DNA from: Rusavskia elegans
Lineage: Eukaryota; Ascomycota; Lecanoromycetes; Teloschistales; Teloschistaceae
Assembly: GCA_011316305.1 (NCBI GenBank)
Contig: SAUG01000198.1
Span: forward strand, 1-26,271
Direction: 5' to 3'
Length of the DNA: 26,271 nucleotides
Position numbers and translations under genes: made by a program. Below the pieces are notes generated by a model that did not search any database, had not been told where the DNA came from, and was given only the letters and a program-made list of their open reading frames with translations. Positions 1 through 10,353 of the stretch are shown here, one piece after another (within the stretch, counting starts at the first letter, position 1; each line of letters begins with the position of its first letter).

Positions 1-105
1 CCCCCCCCCCGAACCGCATTTCCCCGCGTTCACGGCTCTGTTTCCCATCATTACCACAAACGCAAGAAAGAAGGGGAAAGGATCAACTCACTTACATGCG
101 TCCAG
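1..105 (+). other. 3' part of an intron of the first gene
   Basis: The C10 run and the following bases contain no plausible donor in phase with the exon at 106. A branch-point-like ACTCAC lies near 86-91 and the acceptor GTCCAG ends at 105. The upstream exon is outside the window. Confidence 0.5.
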
Positions 106-915
106 TTCAATTGCGTCAAAGAAATGTTCATCCCCGAAGTCGCCGAGCAATACCAATCCCATAGCATCACGGCTCTAATCTACGACCCCCGCTCCCTCGG
201 CCTCAGCGACGGCCTCCCCCGGAACAACATCGACCCCATTAAACAAGCGTCCGACTACTCCGACGCTCTCACCTTCCTACGCACCCACCCCCTCGTGGAC
301 CCCGACGAAATCTCCTTCTGGGGCATGTCCTTCGCCGCCACCATCGCCCTCTGCGCCGCCTCGCTCGACAAAAGAGCCAAATGCTGCGTCGCCATCTGCC
401 CGCTCCTGAACTTCGAACTCACGCCCGAGAAGTTCCCGCGGGTGCTGGCCAAGAGCATGCAGGACCGCGAATCGCAAGCCGCGGGCAACCCACCCGTCTT
501 CCTGCCCGTGCTCACCGAAAAGGGCGAAAACCCGGCCGGGATGGGCATCGGCGCCGACAAGGAAGAGTTCGACTACATGGTCAACGCCAAATCCCGCGGG
601 GCGCCCCGCCACGAGAACAGGACGACGTTGCAGAGTTATTACAACATCATCATGTGGCAGCCGCATGGCATCATGAAGTATATGGACCCCACCCCCGTGC
701 TGATGGTAGTGCCGGAGAAGGATATGATCTCCGCGCCGGAGGAGCAGTTCGCGCTGATGGACACCTTCCCAGAGGGGAAGAAGTTGCATGTTGCGCCGGG
801 GAAGGGGCATCTGAATGTTCTGAGCGGCGATGATTTTCCCTTCTTGGGCGAGATGCAGGCGGGATTTGTGAAATCGGTGTTGCAGAAAGCAAAGGAAGTC
901 AACGGGATGCACTAG
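106..915 (+). CDS. alpha/beta hydrolase, polyketide-transferase (af380-like) type, 5' partial
   Basis: This is the C-terminal exon of an alpha/beta hydrolase of the fungal af380 / polyketide-transferase-like group, which transfers or cleaves acyl chains. A 3' splice site (CAG ending at 105) precedes an in-frame FNCVKEMF stretch, and FNCVKE is usual just after the first strands in this family, so the exon starts at 106, upstream of the ATG at 124. The N-terminus lies left of the window and positions 1-105 are intron. Counting from the ATG at 124: YDPRSLGLSDG (20-30) is the oxyanion/strand region, GMSFA (67-71) is the nucleophile elbow with Ser69, Asp200 sits in VVPEKDMIS, and His229 sits in GKGHL. 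These form a complete Ser-Asp-His triad. It converges on the P450 at 1394-3073. Family membership is sure; transferase rather than hydrolase activity is inference. Confidence 0.8.
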   Translation, partial: FNCVKEMFIPEVAEQYQSHSITALIYDPRSLGLSDGLPRNNIDPIKQASDYSDALTFLRTHPLVDPDEISFWGMSFAATIALCAASLDKRAKCCVAICPLLNFELTPEKFPRVLAKSMQDRESQAAGNPPVFLPVLTEKGENPAGMGIGADKEEFDYMVNAKSRGAPRHENRTTLQSYYNIIMWQPHGIMKYMDPTPVLMVVPEKDMISAPEEQFALMDTFPEGKKLHVAPGKGHLNVLSGDDFPFLGEMQAGFVKSVLQKAKEVNGMH

Positions 916-1393
916 CTGCTTTTCCCATTGCTTGTCGATATGAGTGGGTGCTTTGTTCTAGAATATGCTGTGGATGGTTGCTGTTGGGAGGAGAGATTGT
1001 TGTGGGATGAGATAGACCGTTTGGCTGCTGGATTGGAAAGTGCTGATTTCGGAATCTGGTCTTCCATGATTTGATTTCTCGGGCTTGTTGTTGCCGCTTG
1101 CATGATGAATCTAGCCCATGATGCAAGGCGAATTTGGGCATTTTCCCGCCGCTCGTTCGACGACTATTGGACCCTAACCCTAACCAAGGCGGAGATATTG
1201 ACTAACCATACTGTTTAGGGTCTGGGTTCTGGTGATTGTGACAAGATCGGAAAGTTGTTTTTGCTTCATAAAATCGAAATTTCCAAGTAGCCGACGATCA
1301 AGACCTCTAAGCTCGCTGGGCTCGCTTAGAAGACCTCGCTCCATTGGAGATACAACAAGCCACAATTTCAGAACGGCGACTAATACACACCGG
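916..1393. other. intergenic, convergent 3' ends
   Basis: This 478-nt stretch lies between the 3' ends of the hydrolase (+) and the first P450 (-). No coding signal is visible. It contains a short interstitial telomere-type motif at 1171-1185. Confidence 0.6.
1171..1185 (-). repeat. short interstitial telomeric motif
   Basis: ACCCTAACCCTAACC is about two and a half copies of the telomere repeat in the orientation opposite to the terminal array. A further TTTAGGGT lies at 1214-1221. It may be a scar of old end-joining, a telobox-type protein-binding site, or chance. Confidence 0.6.
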
Positions 1394-3073
1394 TCAAGCC
1401 TTCATCGGCTTGACCAAAACTCTCACACCCTTGGTCCCCGGCTTAGGCCTCGGCACGAAACTATCCATGAACAAATCCACTGCTGTCCTATCCGTCTCGA
1501 ACAACTCAAAATCAAAACGTCGAAACAGCGTTCTAAGCCCAATGAAAAGTTCCGCATACGCCAACTGCATACCCACACACGAGCGAGTACCGCGGCCAAA
1601 CGCCACCATGTACCGCGACAATTGCTTCCCCTTAGGGGCTTTGGGGTCACCGAGCCAGCGCTCAGGGCGGTAGGTGGCGTGATCTGGGAAGATGGCCGCG
1701 TCGTGGGAGACTGCGTAGTTGTCCATTGAAACGATCGCACCTGGAGGGATGACCCAATCCTGGTAGGGAATAGCAATATCGGGGCAGCTGCGGGGCAGGC
1801 GTTGGGATGTGCCGTAGGCGAGGCGGAGAGCTAGAGGAGACCCAATCAACGATTGTTTTTCCCTTGGGGAATGAGTGCATCGTTCTTTTACATACCTTCG
1901 TCTATGCAGGCACCAAGGTAAGGCAACCGGCCGAGTTCGTCCCACGGAGGTGGGTTGTCCGAGTCGGGGATAGCCTGGATAAGCTCCTCGCGAAGGCGTT
2001 TGGAAACTGGTGGATTCGCGATGATGTGGAAACTGGCCAGAGATAAAGCACGCATGGTTGTTTCAATTCCAGCACCAGTGACACTGATGGCTTCATGTTG
2101 AAGCCGGGTAACAGACAGCTCCTCTGGTGGCAAGGTGGACTCCAAAAGGGCGCTAAAGACCGTGTCGTGGGATTTATCTATATCCTGGGCTTTGTTACCT
2201 CGCTTGATGTCGATGATCTGATCTTTCATCTCGTTGTTGAACTTGATGACGGATGCCATGCCAGGCTGCATCATCTTGATCATAGACTCAGGAAACATAT
2301 TTGCGAGCTTAACTACCCAAGGAAATTGGGTAACAAAATGGACAGGGGTCAAAAGGTCGACCATTGCGTCAGTGAAGAAGGCTCGGAAACGAGGCTGCTC
2401 GGCGAAATGATAGTCTCGTTCGAAGCAGTAATCAACGATGATGTCGGAGGTCCAGCATCCCCACATGTCATCCAATCTGAGCACCTGGTCCGTGTCCATG
2501 TATTGTTTGGCGAGGCGCTCGCAGACTCGGATCATGCGTCTCTGGATTGTGGGGCTGTGGGATGCAATCTTGCGCTTCGAGAAGAAGGGATTCAAGGCGG
2601 CTCGGCGATTACGATGTGTAGAGTGCTTGACGGTCGCAAAGGAGGAGGTGGGGTTATTGAACCGATGCTCCAGGCGCTGTAGCTTGTCCGCGGGGCGAGT
2701 GCCTGAGTACAGAGTCTCGTAGAAATCGGAATCCTGAATATGGAGCTCGGTGGGATTGATGCGAATTATCGGACCTTGCAGACGTCAGTATAGGATATTG
2801 TTTGGCCATGACCCAAACTCTACCGTATTGCTCGTGCCATTTCTGATAGACCCAAATGAATTGACCACCGGGATTCTTGAGCTCATGATACGTTTCGACC
2901 CATTGAGTCAATGCCGCCAACTTGGGTCCAGGGAATTTGGCGAGAGGGCTCAGATAGAGACGGTAGATTGCCAACCTTGCCAAATACAGGGAGAAGAGGC
3001 CGACCGCGATTGCTGCAAGCACACTGAAGCGTTGAGAGGAGGCAATGACATTTTGTCCGGTCATGACTGCCAT
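1394..3073 (-). CDS. cytochrome P450 monooxygenase (microsomal)
   Basis: This is an ER-anchored heme monooxygenase, likely hydroxylating a cluster intermediate with electrons from a P450 reductase. Three exons read on the - strand: 3073-2824, 2774-1896 and 1830-1394, with introns of 49 and 65 nt (GT-AG), giving 521 aa. The ATG at 3073 starts just before an N-terminal anchor (about residues 13-35) and a proline hinge (KFPGPKL). I-helix oxygen-activating motif AGIET is at 318-322. The K-helix ExxR (E376-A-L-R379) is created across the last splice junction, which confirms it. PERF-type motif is YRPERW. The heme loop FGRGTRSCVG carries Cys461. The length is normal. General style resembles P450s annotated as trichodiene-oxygenase or benzoate-hydroxylase-like, but the CYP family cannot be set by eye. 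It is clearly related to the P450 at 5755-7641 and shares two intron positions with it. Confidence 0.93.
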
Positions 3074-4131
3074 GTCTCTGAAATTCCTCTTTCCAGCAAC
3101 GATAGCAGCGCTGGAGATGAAGGGTGAGGAGCTGGAGAAAAGGATTGTCCGAGAGGGAAGGCAAAGGGGAGTTGGTGTAACCCCGTCGAGGAGAAGCTGA
3201 GGACCAACCTGCACAAGGCCTGGCTACTGACACCGTACCAACGTCGACAGATTCGACTAGCAACACTCGTTGAGATACTGAGCGGTCTGGATCTTCACCC
3301 GGCAGCAGCTGAAAGAGACAACACGAGATAGGGTGCCATGGCTGCTCATGCAGTCACCTCCACCAGTAACGAAGACGGCTGACTGCATCGAGAGTAAGTA
3401 GACGACGGTTATGGAGTGCGGCGGTCGTCAAATGCCACGGCCAAGCGGTGAGGTGGTATGGGCGGATACGAGATCTGGACCAGCAGTGGCTTTCACCGCC
3501 TGTGCGCGGAGTTGGGAGTGAAGGATGAGAGAGGTTCGTTGGGGAGCCACATAGCACAATGGAGCCAGGCGGGGGGCCGAGTACGGACAAAAGCAAGACC
3601 GAACATCTCTGGCGAACCGGGTGTTGGGCTTGCCTGGCAAAGAGTAACGGTGGAAAAGGAAGCGGTAGAGGGTGCTGGCTTGCATAATATCAGAGGGTTG
3701 TCACTTCCGCTAAGCGCCCATTCCCATCGCACTAACCCGTTACGTACGAATGACCTGAGCCTAATCTTTCCCGAGGTAGACAGCTCACGTCAGCACTAAA
3801 AGGGGGCTTTCTTCACACTAAATACGCCTTTCCGTGCGGTGCGACCCGACCCAGGCCGCCGCCGGGACTCCCCACCCGATTTGGCTCCGGGGGCTTAATT
3901 CTAAACTCCCACCCTGGCTAGCCCCATGCACCACACCACGTGGCATCCTACCGACCACGCTGTTACCGAACATGCATGTAGGGAAAATCTGTCTCGAAGA
4001 AAGCAAGATCTATTGCCCTATTCAATCGCCATTGATACCCTGACGCCATCATGTAATCCACTCCCAATCCCACAACACACATTACGCCACAGGATCGCTA
4101 TGTACACGGGAAGTCTACCGCATAGATAACT
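3074..4131. other. intergenic, upstream of the first P450
   Basis: This roughly 1-kb stretch holds the promoter of the P450 (-) and the 3' flank of the FSH1-type hydrolase. Open frames here are short, start without ATG or lack any recognisable motif. No RNA gene was seen. Confidence 0.5.
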
Positions 4132-5053
4132 CTAGAGACTTGCAACTGCAATCTCAATCGCATCGCAGATTTCCTCACTCGCCGATTTTGGTATCTCATG
4201 TCCGCCATCATGCTCGTAAACATCGGCGAGGTTCTTCGCGCACAGCTTGACCAGGTCCTTGCTGTGCAGCCGCCACTTGTCTCGTCGTCCGTAAACATGT
4301 ACCGTGGGGATTTGGATCCGAATGGTGTCCACGGTAGAATGGTACATTTGATAGAAAATCGCCGGAGTGGTTCGCCTCACCGGCAAGCCTTCGTCATCGC
4401 TGCCACTGCTGCTGTCGTCGAGTTCATCTTCACCCTTCAGGTAGGCGGGATCTGTAATCAAATACTCGGGCACAGTCGTCGGGCAGCCAGGTCGACTTGG
4501 TCTCAGAATACCACCAAGACCGAAGTACTTTCGTGCATCGACCCCAAAGTCCAGGCTCTGGGAGAATGGCATTGGTGAGCAGATGAAGATTCCCATATGG
4601 AACAGAGGCGGTCGGTTCGGGTGCTGGGTTTGATGCCGTAGAATGGCCGAGGCTGCCAACGCTGCACCCTGTGCGATGTTGTCAGCCTAGGTTCCAACGG
4701 AGGCTATGTCATGCCGGACCTGACTGAAGCCCATGACAGCATCAAAGGGACCATCTCGCTCGATCACAGACGATATGAGCTTGTGTGCCGAGTCCATCTT
4801 GGTTGTGGTAGGAGTCGTATACCAGCAGAGATAGGGTGCCTCGTAGAAGGCGGCAACACCCGGAGCAGCGTCACACTCTGCTGGGCCATCGATGAAAACC
4901 CATTCGTAGTCCAAGGGTAGAAGAGATCGAAAATGAGCTGACGTATCCTGTCAGTCGAGAAAGCCCATGCGTCGAGCCGTACGAACCGGTTTGAGCAGCA
5001 AAAATTGCAGCATTGACACCCATGCCATGTAGGCAAAGAACGCGGAAAGGCAT
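4132..5053 (-). CDS. FSH1/LovG-type serine hydrolase
   Basis: This is a small alpha/beta hydrolase of the FSH1 (DUF341) family. Relatives in polyketide clusters, such as LovG, act as free-standing thioesterases releasing the chain from the synthase. Three exons on the - strand: 5053-4987, 4937-4720 and 4668-4132, with introns of 49 and 51 nt, giving 273 aa. The start MPFRVLCLHGMG is the usual family N-terminus, and the ATG has a good context (CACCATGCC). The nucleophile motif GFSQG (Ser94) is split exactly by the second intron (GFSQ|G). Asp225 (YGRRDKW) and His252 (DGGHEIP) complete the triad. There is no signal peptide, so it should be cytosolic. The first donor (GTTCGT) is weak but is the one that keeps phase. 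An acidic, serine-rich stretch at about 174-188 is unusual. It shares a 0.7-kb divergent promoter with the second P450. Confidence 0.9.
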
Positions 5054-5754
5054 GGTGTAGGACACGAGGTTCTTCTTCTTCAACGCCGGAGGCAAAGATT
5101 GACAGATCTAAACACTGGACTCGAGAGAAAGAAAGGGCATGGACGACTGGACCATGGGCACCCGGTGGAAACGAAGATCGAGTACTCATCCTAGCGAGCT
5201 GAGGTGATAGCGAGGATACTCAGCAAAATTCTAGACCTGGGAGCCCACCATCCTGTTGATGGTCACAGCATGTATAAGCCAGCTCATAGTAGGCTATATT
5301 TAGCCTCCAACTCAACTCCAACGATATGGTATCTCCTAATCTCTGTATGTCCTTACCGCACTCGTGGCATTGGCGGCTGCGGAGGTGTCAGCGGAGGAAG
5401 CCTTCGTCCGTAGCAGGAATCCTTTGGCAACGGTGTGGGTGTTTGAAGGATGGAGAGCTTGACGGCGTGCCTCAGCCTCAGTGGATCCATCGATGGAGAA
5501 CATGGATCGTAACACAACATAATCTTACCTTATGTTGCACGACCATTGCCAAGACCGCTGGTTCTCCGATCCCTGCATGCGTGGCCTCGGACCTCACCTG
5601 GATGCATGTCAGATTGCATGTATCTGACATCGAAACCGGGGGAGGGCGAGGTCCCCCGGTTTTGACGAGGAGTTGGAGATTTTCCCTTCCATTGATTCCT
5701 CCAAGACTCTTTGTCTGTGTGCCCAGATCATCGAGTCCATTTTTGGCAATCAAG
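5054..5754. promoter_or_regulatory. divergent promoter between FSH1-type hydrolase and second P450
   Basis: The two genes are transcribed away from this 0.7-kb region, so it probably contains shared control sites. Two exact GCGGAGG copies in direct orientation, 12 nt apart start to start (5379-5385 and 5391-5397), preceded by GGCGGC, form a CGG-rich block of the kind bound by Zn2Cys6 regulators. The role is inferred. Confidence 0.45.
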
Positions 5755-7641
5755 ATGGAATCAGTCAAAGATGTCCGCAAGTTATACCTTCAACTGGGCA
5801 TTGTTTCCGTGGCTTTTACTCTCTACCTCATTGGGCTCGCCGTCTATCGTCTTTTCGTGAGTCCGATCAGGAAGATCCCTGGGCCCAAGCTCACCGCCGT
5901 GACCGGATGGTACGAGACATATTATGATGTGTACAAAGGAGGAAGGTTTATCTTCGAGATCGAGAGATGGCACCAGCAGTACGGTAAATGACTCGCTCCC
6001 GAGAAATCATCTGCATGGGCTGACCAGGCAAACCCCTCAGGTCCAATCATTCGAATCAATCCATGGGAAGTCCACTTTGCGGATCCAGACTTTTACGACG
6101 TCCTCTACTCCTCCAAGTCGCGATACTCCAAGATCGATCACCTGAGGTTCCGCTTCGGCACCCCGACTGCTTCTTTCGATACCACGGAGCATGCCCATCA
6201 TGCCAAACGCCGTAGCGCCATGAACCCTTTCTTCTCCAGGCAGAGGATCCTCAACTATTCTTCCTATGCCGCAGGTCGTGTCGAACGGCTTTGCCAACGA
6301 TTGGAGTCGGAATACAAGGGCACTTCCAAGGTATTCTGCTTCAACGACGCATGGGCTTCCCTGACCACGGATGTGATCAACTACTATTCCTTCGCCATAT
6401 CCTATAACTTTCAGGATTATCCTAACTTTGTGGCTCCCTTCACCAAGTCGATCAAGCTGCTGGCACAATCCTTACACCTGGTAGGACATTTCCCGTGGGT
6501 CTTGTCATTGCTGCAGTCTCTTCCGGACTCGGTGGTAGGAATTCTCAACCCAGCCATGGTTCCGGTCTTTCAATTCCAAAACGTAAGTGTTCATCTTTTC
6601 CAACCAACGAAAAAAACGAATTGACATGTCTCCCCTTCAAGGAAATCACCGCCCAGATCAAACGCATCGTCCACGAAGAAGCCACGGGCACCAACGACGA
6701 GAAAACCGACCACAAGACCGTCTTCAGCGAGATGCTCAAGTCCGATCTCCCGCGCGCCGAACTCTCCCTCGACCGTCTCAAGCACGAAGCTCTCAGCATC
6801 ACCGGCGGCGGTGTCGACACAATCAAGAACGCCCTGGTCACAGCCACTTACGGCATCATCAGCAACCCAGAAATATACAAACGTCTGCGCGCCGAGCTCG
6901 TCGAAGCGATGCCGGACATCAACGGAAAGCCACCCACCGTCCCCGAACTCGAAAGCTTGCCCTACCTGAACGCCATCATTCAGGAATGTAAGTCCTCCTC
7001 TTTCCCCCACATCGTCCCCAAGCTCTCCTCCCCAAGAGCCCACGCAACCCTGCCCCATCATCCAACTAACCCTCCATCCCTCCCACCCAGGCCTTCGCCT
7101 CTCCTACGGCATAACCCAACGCCTCATGCGCATCGACCCGCACAACCCAATCACCTTCCAAAACCATACCCTACCCCCCAACACCCCCTTCAGCATGACC
7201 TCCTACATCCAACATCGCAACCCTCTCATCTTCCCGAACCCGGACGTCTTCAACCCCGACCGCTGGCTCCCCACGCCCTCCTCCTTTTCCCCCAACAACT
7301 CCACCGCCCCGCAACAGCCGTCCTCCACCCTCCAAAAAGCCTACTCCACCGCCATAAACCCCACCAACCTCAACCCGACACACAACCCCTCCACAGCCCT
7401 CGCCCCTGCGACCGGTCGACCCCTAACCAAATACCTCGTTCCCTTCGGCCGCGGCCCCCGCGCATGCCTGGGCCAGAACTTCGCCATGGCGGAACTGTTT
7501 CTCGATCTGGGCATGGTATTCCGGCGCTTTGAATTCGAGCTGTTTGAGACGGGGGAGCGGGACGTGAAGATGGTGGCGAATTATTTTTCGCCGTTTCCGG
7601 AGAGTGCGAACGGGGTGAGAGTGAGGGTCAGGGGGGATTAG
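5755..7641 (+). CDS. cytochrome P450 monooxygenase, paralogue of the first P450
   Basis: A second ER-anchored P450, likely acting on the same pathway. Four exons: 5755-5983, 6041-6582, 6642-6987 and 7091-7641, with introns of 57, 59 and 103 nt, giving 555 aa. Anchor segment is at about residues 12-36, then KIPGPKL. The I-helix reads GGGVDT (312-317) rather than the usual A-G-x-D/E-T. ExxR is E372-C-L-R375, again formed across a splice junction. The PERF-type motif is FNPDRW. The heme loop FGRGPRACLG has Cys498. An insertion of some 40 residues rich in P, S, T and N (about 433-482) separates the PERF region from the heme loop; the first P450 lacks it. Introns 1 and 3 match both introns of the first P450, while intron 2 (after FQN) has no counterpart there. 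The CYP family is not assignable by eye. Confidence 0.93.
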
Positions 7642-8171
7642 CTAGAGTAGTAGATTGGGCGCGGGAAGGGGGGAGGGAAGCGGGTGAGAGAGAGAGAGAG
7701 AGAGATTATCAACGGTATTTGTGGAAGGGATGAGGGCGGTGGTGATGGCATGATAGAGGATAGGATATTTTTGGTTTGCCCCTTGAAAAGAGATGGAAAA
7801 TTTGTTTGTGTTTGGGGTGAAGATGATGACGACGATGATGTATTTAGGTTGCAAATTCGTGTATCGCGTACAGATACATCGTCTCCTGTGCCTGCCCTTT
7901 CTCTTGATTTTTTTTCCGTTACGGAGATATGGGAGGGGTTGGTTCGCGGACTGGAAGATTTAGACTGCGAGATGATCCGCCCGATTTTGACGCATCTGGC
8001 AATCCCGACCACACCGGAAGAGCCACAATCTGATCAAAGTCAAAGTTTGTTTAATTTAATCAGTCTATTATTTCTCTATAGTTGATAGCGTCCATCCCAA
8101 TGACTGTTAGAGTCGTTCTAGCAGTAATGCTGAAAGTACATATGTCTAGACTCCAAGTATCTATTCCCTGA
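7642..8171. other. intergenic, convergent 3' flanks with microsatellites
   Basis: This stretch lies between the ends of the second P450 (+) and the MFS gene (-). It holds a perfect (GA)10 tract at 7686-7705 and a GAT/GAC run at about 7822-7840. No coding motif was seen. Confidence 0.6.
7686..7705 (+). repeat. (GA)10 microsatellite
   Basis: Ten uninterrupted GA units lie 45 nt after the stop codon of the second P450, so probably in its 3' UTR or just beyond. Confidence 0.95.
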
Positions 8172-10193
8172 TCAAGCCATGATGCCTCCACCAGCTCCAC
8201 TCCTCTTGATACTCTTCCATTGCGGCAAGAAGCTAACCACAAACGTAACTCCCGCCAACGCAATGCCCATTGCCCATGCAGCCTTCAACCCGGCCATATA
8301 GGACAACAGTATCCCCGGTACCTGTTCTTTGGAGAAAGCCTCGGGGATACCTGTCGAGCCCGCCAAGATGATATCCGATGCACTCACTCCCGGCGCCAGC
8401 GTTGGCAGCTTCACGATGAGGATATTGTTGAAGATGCTTTGAGCCGCCGACACAGCATACGCGCCACTGGCAAGCTGGAAGAAAAGAATCGACGCCGTAA
8501 CAAGCGGGATATCTGCGAGTTCGGAGAGAGCTTGTGCAGCAATAACGGGAACCTGGATGGCGATCCCTAGTCCCGCGCCGAACAGGATCTGGTAACCAAT
8601 ATACTCCCCGGCGGAGGAACCAATGTCGAGAGTGTATATAAGCCCAGCGCCAATAGTAGCCAAAATGGCGCCGAGGATGAGGAAGGGTTGGAAGTAGCCG
8701 ACTTTGCCAACGAGGCCTCCACCAATCATGACGCAGACGCCTGTCGTAAGAACGAGGGGGAGGTTCCGGATACCCGAGGAGATGGGGGAAGCATTCCCGA
8801 TGGCTTGGAAGTAGATGGGAAGATTGTAGACGAGGAGGAAGTTGGCGGAGTTGAGACTGAGATCTGTTAGCTGTGGTGACAATGAACGGTGGGCGGTAGG
8901 GGAAAACGTACAAGAAGATGAAGGCGGAGAGGGCCGCCACGTTGCGCTGCTTGAGGATACGACCAACCAGAAGAGCGCGGTCATTCTGGTAGTATTGGAT
9001 GACGAGGAACAGGATGGTCAGCAGTATCCACCCGATCAAGCACCCAATCACATCTGCAGAACTCCACGGTTTGTCCACTCCACCCCATTGCAGAGCAAGG
9101 ATGTAGCAGATGAAGGATGCGAGCAGAGTGACTGTCCCTGGAATGTCCATTTGCTTGACAATCTCGAGCCAGGTTGCGTAGGCCGGTTTTGCGAAGGATG
9201 GGGTTCGGAAGAAGATCACGAAGAGGCCTAGAGCAACTCCACCAATAGGAAGGTTGATATAGAAACTGCGTCCCAAAAGTCAGAGACGACCAAATCTGCC
9301 AGGCGAGGAAAAATGACGCACCACCATCGCCAACTGATCGTATCGGTTAAGACGCCTCCCAGCAACGGCCCAGCGACACTTGCGATACTGAAGACTGCTC
9401 CAGTGAGGCCGAGATAGGCTGCTTGTTTTTGGGGGGAGACGACGTAGGCAACGATGACATAGACACCACCGAGGACGCCAGCGCCTCCCACCCCGGTAAC
9501 GGCCCGTCCTGCGATGAGGGTGGTGCTGTTCTTTGCAACGGCTACTTCAGGTATCAGATAAGGCAGACGCTCGAAATGCCCGGATTGAACGCACCGCAAA
9601 CCAGACTGCCCAGCTCGAATAACGAGACGGATGCAAGGAAGGACCATTTCAGAGGAAGGTACTTGTATGCTTTCCCCCATGACGACTGGAAGGAGGCAAG
9701 CGTCATGAGAAAAGCGGAGGCATACCAGCCGACCTGATCTAAGCTGTGGAATTCGTCGGTGATGCGAGGAATGGCGGTTGCGACAATGGTCTGTCCTCAC
9801 TTTTAGATAGGCCATTGGCACACTCGGTAGAAGGACAGCTCACCATGTCCAGTGCAACCTTGGAGGACATGTTAGTCTATATGATGACGGACAGGGTGAT
9901 GATCATACCAGGAACATGCTCAGAAGAAGAGCCAACATGACGATGGCGAGGCGCCACCCATGGAGATATTCCAGACTGCTGGCATCATCCGGGACGATGG
10001 GGTCCTTTTCTTCAACGCTCGTTCTGTTGAGTTCGTTGGGAGGCGACGACGGTAGTGATTCCATAACCAAGGTGTCTGATGCCATAGCATCTACATGTAC
10101 TCGAATCGAGGACAAAGGCAAGCGCAAGCCGTCCTTGTCTTCAGAAGAAGAGAGTGGACCCATGGTGGACGGACTAGGAGTGACGGCAGTCAT
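8172..10193 (-). CDS. MFS exporter, DHA2 (14-TM) drug:H+ antiporter family
   Basis: A plasma- or vesicle-membrane proton antiporter, probably exporting the cluster product or giving self-resistance. Six exons on the - strand: 10193-9909, 9858-9844, 9790-9595, 9541-9322, 9265-8912 and 8856-8172, giving 584 aa with introns of 50-56 nt. Residues 1-75 are a hydrophilic, acidic cytosolic tail, and the first membrane helix starts in [16 protein letters not shown]. The family motif [11 protein letters not shown] is built from a 15-nt microexon (V-A-L-D-M, residues 96-100) joined to exon 3. The antiporter motif C region is [15 protein letters not shown], followed by [14 protein letters not shown], a DHA2 hallmark spanning the exon 4/5 junction. 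The ATG at 10193 is the first in frame. It is transcribed away from the FAD oxidase gene across a 1.6-kb spacer. The substrate is unknown. Confidence 0.93.
9844..9858 (-). other. 15-nt microexon of the MFS gene
   Basis: GTTGCACTGGACATG codes V-A-L-D-M. It is preceded by an ACTAAC branch point and the acceptor CCAAG, and followed by the donor GTGAGC. Phase is 0 on both sides. Including it restores the conserved LVALDMTIV motif. Confidence 0.85.
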
Positions 10194-10353
10194 GACTATG
10201 GAATGTACAGGTCCGGGGTGGGGGATATCTTAGGGAAAGAAGGGGACGTGTGTGGTGGCTTGCTAGGGTACTTTCGAAATTGGAGTGTCATCTGCGTCGC
10301 AGAAATTTGCCTACTCCCAAGGACGTGATGAGCAAGATTCCGTTGCATTGCGA

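Noticed and set aside
1..10. C10 run as a telomere (C-rich strand) at the left end
   Set aside because: Homopolymer without the CCCTAA pattern; it lies in an intron of the first gene.
277..912. 211-codon open frame on the - strand
   Set aside because: Shadow of the alpha/beta hydrolase, which has a full catalytic triad on the + strand.
6495..7532. 345-codon frame running through the second P450
   Set aside because: It reads through two introns into a proline/histidine-rich wrong frame; the spliced model restores ExxR and the heme loop.
8233..9276. 347-codon frame in the MFS gene
   Set aside because: Only its first part is exon 5; after about 8912 it leaves the true frame at the donor site.
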